A stretch of 64,000 nucleotides of DNA from Kitasatospora sp. NA04385 (GTDB lineage Bacteria > Actinomycetota > Actinomycetes > Streptomycetales > Streptomycetaceae), in NCBI RefSeq assembly GCF_013364235.1, contig NZ_CP054919.1, positions 5,532,501 through 5,596,500 of the forward strand. The letters run 5' to 3'. Both the position numbers and the translations under genes were made by a program. Shown here in pieces: positions 60,929 to 64,000 of the stretch. The notes below the pieces were generated by a model that worked only from the letters and a program-made list of their open reading frames with translations, did not search any database and had not been told where the DNA came from. Position 1 is the first letter of the stretch. Every line of letters starts with the position of its first letter.

Positions 60929-61482
60929 TCCCGGAGACCGGGGCGATACCCACCGCGGCCGGTGAGCTCGTCCTGCGCACCGTGGACCCGACCGCGGACC
61001 TGGACCTGCTCACCGGCTGGATGAACGACCCCGACACCGACCGCTGGTGGGCCCTGGCCGGCCCGCCCGGCACCACCGCCGCCCACCTCGCCGCGCAACT
61101 CGACGGCGACGGCCGCAGCCGCCCCGTCCTGGCCCTGCTCGACGGCGCGCCCACCGGCTACTTCGAGCTGTACCGGGCCGACCTCGACCCGCTGGCCGCG
61201 CACTACCCCGCCCGCCCGCACGACCTGGGCGTGCACCTGCTGCTGGCCCCCGCCGCCCGCGGCCGGGGCCTGGCCGCCCCGCTGCTCGGCGCGACCGCCA
61301 CCCGGCTGCTGCGGCGCGAACCCCGCTGCACCCGGGTGCTCGCCGAACCCGACGTCCGCAACACGCCCTCCGTCCGGGCCTTCGCCCGGGCCGGCTTCAC
61401 CCGCGTCGCCGACCTCGACCTGCCCGACAAACGCGCCGCCCTGATGATCCGCCGGCGCGCCGACACCCCCGCCGCTACCTAG
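60925..61482 (+). CDS. Siderophore GNAT N-acyltransferase
   Basis: A 185-residue acyl-CoA-dependent acyltransferase with the GNAT coenzyme A loop (LAPAARGRGLAAPLLG) and the DV-RNTPSVRAFARAGF segment typical of siderophore acetyltransferases (DesC/IucB/RhbD type). It acylates hydroxylated amines to make hydroxamates. The GTG start overlaps the IucA/IucC stop by 4 bases (GTGA). Confidence 0.88.
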   Translation: MIPETGAIPTAAGELVLRTVDPTADLDLLTGWMNDPDTDRWWALAGPPGTTAAHLAAQLDGDGRSRPVLALLDGAPTGYFELYRADLDPLAAHYPARPHDLGVHLLLAPAARGRGLAAPLLGATATRLLRREPRCTRVLAEPDVRNTPSVRAFARAGFTRVADLDLPDKRAALMIRRRADTPAAT

Positions 61483-61488
61483 GACGAC

Positions 61489-62889
61489 ATGACTCCCCAC
61501 GACGACACGGCAGGCCGGCAGCCCGAACCGCACGACCTGATCGGCGTCGGCATCGGCCCGTTCAACCTCTCGCTGGCCGCGCTCGCCGACCGGGCCGAGA
61601 GCGTCGACGCGCTGTTCCTCGACGCCCGGCCCGAGTTCCGCTGGCACCCCGGCATGCTCGTCGACGGCGCCCGGATGCAGGTCCCGTTCCTGGCCGACCT
61701 GGTCACCCTGGTCGACCCCACCAACCCCTGGTCGTTCCTCAACTACCTGCGCGAGCGGCAGCGGCTGTTCCCGTTCTACTTCAGCGAGCGCTTCCAGCTG
61801 CCCCGCCGCGAGTACGAGGACTACTGCCGGTGGGCCGCCCACCGGCTCCCCAACTGCCGCTTCGACAGCCCCGTCACCGCCGTCCACTGGGACGCCGAGG
61901 AGCGGCTCTACCTGGTGCACGCCGCCGGCCGGACGCACCGCGCCCGCCACCTGGTGCTCGGCACCGGCACCGAGCCCGCCCGCCCCGAGGCCTTCGCCCC
62001 GCTGCGCCGCCACCCCGCCGTCCTGCACTCCGCCGACTACCTGACCGGGCGCCGGTCGCTGGCCGGCGCGCGGGACGTCACGGTGGTCGGATCCGGCCAG
62101 TCCGGCGCCGAGGTCTTCCTCGACCTGCTGCGCCACCGGGCCGGCGACGGCACCCGGCTGCGCTGGCTCACCCGCAGCCGGGCGATCGCCCCGATGGAGT
62201 ACTCCAAGCTCGGCCTGGAGCAGTTCACCCCCGACTACACCCGCTACTTCCACGGCCTGCCCGCCGACGTCCGGGACGCCCTCGTCCCCGCCCAGTGGCA
62301 ACTGCACAAGGCCGCCAGCGCCGAGACCATCGCCGAGATCCACGACCACCTGTACGAGCGCACCATCGGCCGCCCGATCGACGCCGAACCCGTCGAGATC
62401 CTCCCCGGCACCGCCGTCACCGAGGCCGGCCAGGGCCCCTGCGGCGGGATCGAACTGCACTGCCGGCACGGCGACTCCGGCCGCCGCCACCTGGTCCGCA
62501 CCGACGCCGTGGTGCTCGCCACCGGCTACCGGGCGGTGCGCCCCGCCGCGCTCGACCCGATCGCCGACCTGATCGACTGGGACGAGCAGGGCCGCTACCG
62601 GGTCGACCTCGACCACCGGGTCGCCACCCGGCCGGAACTCACCGGCGGTCTGTACGTCCAGAACGCCGAGCTGCACACTCACGGTGTCGGCACCCCGGAC
62701 CTCGGGCTCGGCGCGCACCGCGCCGCCGTGATCCTCAACGCCGTCGCGGGCAAGACGCTCCACCCGCTGCCCGACCGCACCGCCTGGACGACGTTCCTCC
62801 CGCCCGCCGCCCCGGCCCCCGCGCCGTCCGCCCCGGCGCCGCTCCCACGACCCCAGGAAGGAACCGAGCGTGCCGCAGCCAGCCGCTGA
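61489..62889 (+). CDS. Lysine/ornithine-type flavin N-monooxygenase
   Basis: A 466-residue enzyme that N-hydroxylates an amine (lysine, ornithine, cadaverine or putrescine) for hydroxamate siderophores. FAD-binding GVGIGPFNLSLAALAD and NADPH-binding VVGSGQSGAEVFLDLL are present, with the C-terminal LATGYR motif. The last ~40 residues are Pro/Ala-rich. The ATG lies 6 bases after the acyltransferase stop. The end overlaps the start of the next synthetase gene by 20 bases. Confidence 0.93.
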   Translation: MTPHDDTAGRQPEPHDLIGVGIGPFNLSLAALADRAESVDALFLDARPEFRWHPGMLVDGARMQVPFLADLVTLVDPTNPWSFLNYLRERQRLFPFYFSERFQLPRREYEDYCRWAAHRLPNCRFDSPVTAVHWDAEERLYLVHAAGRTHRARHLVLGTGTEPARPEAFAPLRRHPAVLHSADYLTGRRSLAGARDVTVVGSGQSGAEVFLDLLRHRAGDGTRLRWLTRSRAIAPMEYSKLGLEQFTPDYTRYFHGLPADVRDALVPAQWQLHKAASAETIAEIHDHLYERTIGRPIDAEPVEILPGTAVTEAGQGPCGGIELHCRHGDSGRRHLVRTDAVVLATGYRAVRPAALDPIADLIDWDEQGRYRVDLDHRVATRPELTGGLYVQNAELHTHGVGTPDLGLGAHRAAVILNAVAGKTLHPLPDRTAWTTFLPPAAPAPAPSAPAPLPRPQEGTERAAASR

Positions 62890-64000
62890 CCCCGCACTCC
62901 ACCTGCCGCCCCAGCTCACCGCCGAGCACTGGCGGGCCGCCGGACGCGACATGCTCGCCAAACTGCTCGGCGAGTTCTCCTACGAGGAACTGCTGCACCC
63001 GCGCGCCGAGCCGGACGGCCGCTACCTGCTGCGGCTGCCCGACGCCGACTACCGCTTCGCCGCCCGCCGCGGCGCGTACGGCGGCTGGCGGGTCGACCCG
63101 GCGTCCGTCGAGGGCGGCGACGACCCGCTGCGCTTCCTCCAGCAGGCCCGGCACGAGCTCGGCCTGGGCGGCGACACCACCGGCCACCTGGTCCGCGAAC
63201 TCACCGCCACCCTGCTCGCCGACGCCCACCTGCGGGCCACCGCGCTCACCGCGGCCGAACTCGCCGACCTCGACCACGTCGCCCTGGAGGGCCGGCAGAC
63301 CGGCCACCCGTGGATCGTCGCCAACAAGGGCCGGATCGGCTTCTCCGCCAGCGACGCGGCCGGCTGGACCCCGGAGGCCCGACAGCCCCGCACCCTGCCC
63401 TGGCTCGCCGTGCACGAGAGCCTGGCCGTCTTCCGCGGCGACCCGACCGTCTACGACACCGAGCTCGACCCCGCCTTCCGCGACCAGCTCGGCGAGCGCG
63501 CCCACGAGTTCCGGCTGCTCCCGGTGCACCCCTGGCAGTGGGACGAGACCGTCGTCGGCCTGTTCGCGCCGTGGATCGCCGACGGCCGGATCATCCCGCT
63601 GCCCAGCGACGGCGACCTGCGGCTGCCCCAGCAGTCGATCCGCTCCTTCTTCAACCTCAGCCGCCCCGACCGCTGCACCGTCAAGCTGCCGCTGGCCATC
63701 CTCAACACCCTGGTCTGGCGCGGCCTGCCCACCGAGCGCGCCCTCGCCGCGCCCGCCGTCACCGCCTGGATCCACCGGCTGCGCGACACCGACCCGTACC
63801 TGCGCGACGAGTGCCGGGTCGTGCTGCTCGGCGAGATCGCCTCCGTCACCGTCGAGCACCCGCTGTACCGGGACCTGCCCGACGCGCCCTACCAGTACAA
63901 GGAGCTGCTCGGCGCGATCTGGCGCGAACCGCTCGGCCGCTACCTGGAGCCCGGCGAGCGGGCCCGCACCCTGGCCGCGCTGCTGCAGACCGGCTCCGAC
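62870..64000 (+). CDS. DesD-like IucA/IucC siderophore synthetase, runs off window
   Basis: The first 377 codons of a second NRPS-independent siderophore synthetase. It begins MPQPAADPALHLPPQLTAEH (GTG start, AGGAAGGA site 8 bases upstream). Motifs are LLPVHPWQWDET, LPQQSIRSFFNLSRPDRCTV and KLPLAILNTLVWRGLP, close in style to DesD of the desferrioxamine pathway, a type that condenses and cyclises N-hydroxy-N-succinyl-cadaverine-like units. No stop codon occurs before 64000, so it is right-truncated. Confidence 0.93.
   Translation, partial: MPQPAADPALHLPPQLTAEHWRAAGRDMLAKLLGEFSYEELLHPRAEPDGRYLLRLPDADYRFAARRGAYGGWRVDPASVEGGDDPLRFLQQARHELGLGGDTTGHLVRELTATLLADAHLRATALTAAELADLDHVALEGRQTGHPWIVANKGRIGFSASDAAGWTPEARQPRTLPWLAVHESLAVFRGDPTVYDTELDPAFRDQLGERAHEFRLLPVHPWQWDETVVGLFAPWIADGRIIPLPSDGDLRLPQQSIRSFFNLSRPDRCTVKLPLAILNTLVWRGLPTERALAAPAVTAWIHRLRDTDPYLRDECRVVLLGEIASVTVEHPLYRDLPDAPYQYKELLGAIWREPLGRYLEPGERARTLAALLQTGSD

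Noticed and set aside
56479..64000. Mobile element or prophage carrying the proteases and siderophore genes
   Set aside because: No integrase, transposase, attachment repeats or shift in base composition is visible at the borders.

Overview
The window comes from a high-GC actinobacterium of the Streptomyces/Kitasatospora type. The signs are third codon positions that are almost all G or C, frequent GTG and TTG starts, and a gene order that matches the conserved Streptomyces core block around ftsK, recA, miaB and hflX. Species cannot be decided because no 16S sequence is present.

Layout: 1-2003 holds the 3' part of a 23S rRNA gene, a 5S rRNA gene and the terminator of the rrn operon. 2039-7300 holds a PAP2-type membrane enzyme, an ArsR-like regulator, a three-gene GntR/ABC-transporter operon (YtrA type) and an acetate transporter. 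7301-15702 is a signalling block: a SpoIIE-type phosphatase fused to an anti-sigma kinase-like domain, divergent from a giant poly-HAMP hybrid histidine kinase and its response regulator (OsaA/OsaB-like). 15824-23236 is the cell-division, envelope and stress run: ftsK, a RodZ-like protein, rimO, pgsA, a CinA-type amidohydrolase, clgR and a small membrane protein.

23249-31318 holds a large Lhr-type helicase gene broken by one frameshift, a secreted subtilase, a DUF3046 gene and an AI-2E-family membrane protein. 31389-34178 holds two small accessory modules, each with a MarR regulator divergent from an enzyme gene, and each with clear palindromic operators. 34366-38052 is recA (with a LexA box), recX (frameshifted in its linker) and an RNase Y-like gene. 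38119-46790 holds an FAD monooxygenase, the glutamate ABC transporter gluABCD, an OmpR-type two-component system and a lone TAXI-type binding protein. 46858-56375 is miaB, a LigB-like gene, an MT0933-like antitoxin gene, miaA, a membrane protein, dapF, a RelA/SpoT homologue and hflX.

56479-64000 is the accessory end: two tandem trypsin-like lipoproteins, then a divergent NRPS-independent siderophore operon with two IucA/IucC synthetases, an acyltransferase and an N-hydroxylase; it runs off the right edge. A palindrome resembling an iron-regulator box precedes this operon.

Two cross-cutting points stand out. First, at least twelve start codons have a -10-like hexamer exactly 6 or 7 bases upstream and little Shine-Dalgarno sequence, the arrangement expected of leaderless mRNAs. 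Second, two conserved genes (lhr, recX) each carry a single frame change in GC-rich sequence, which may be real or a sequencing artefact. I saw no CRISPR array, insertion sequence, integrase, tRNA or replication origin.
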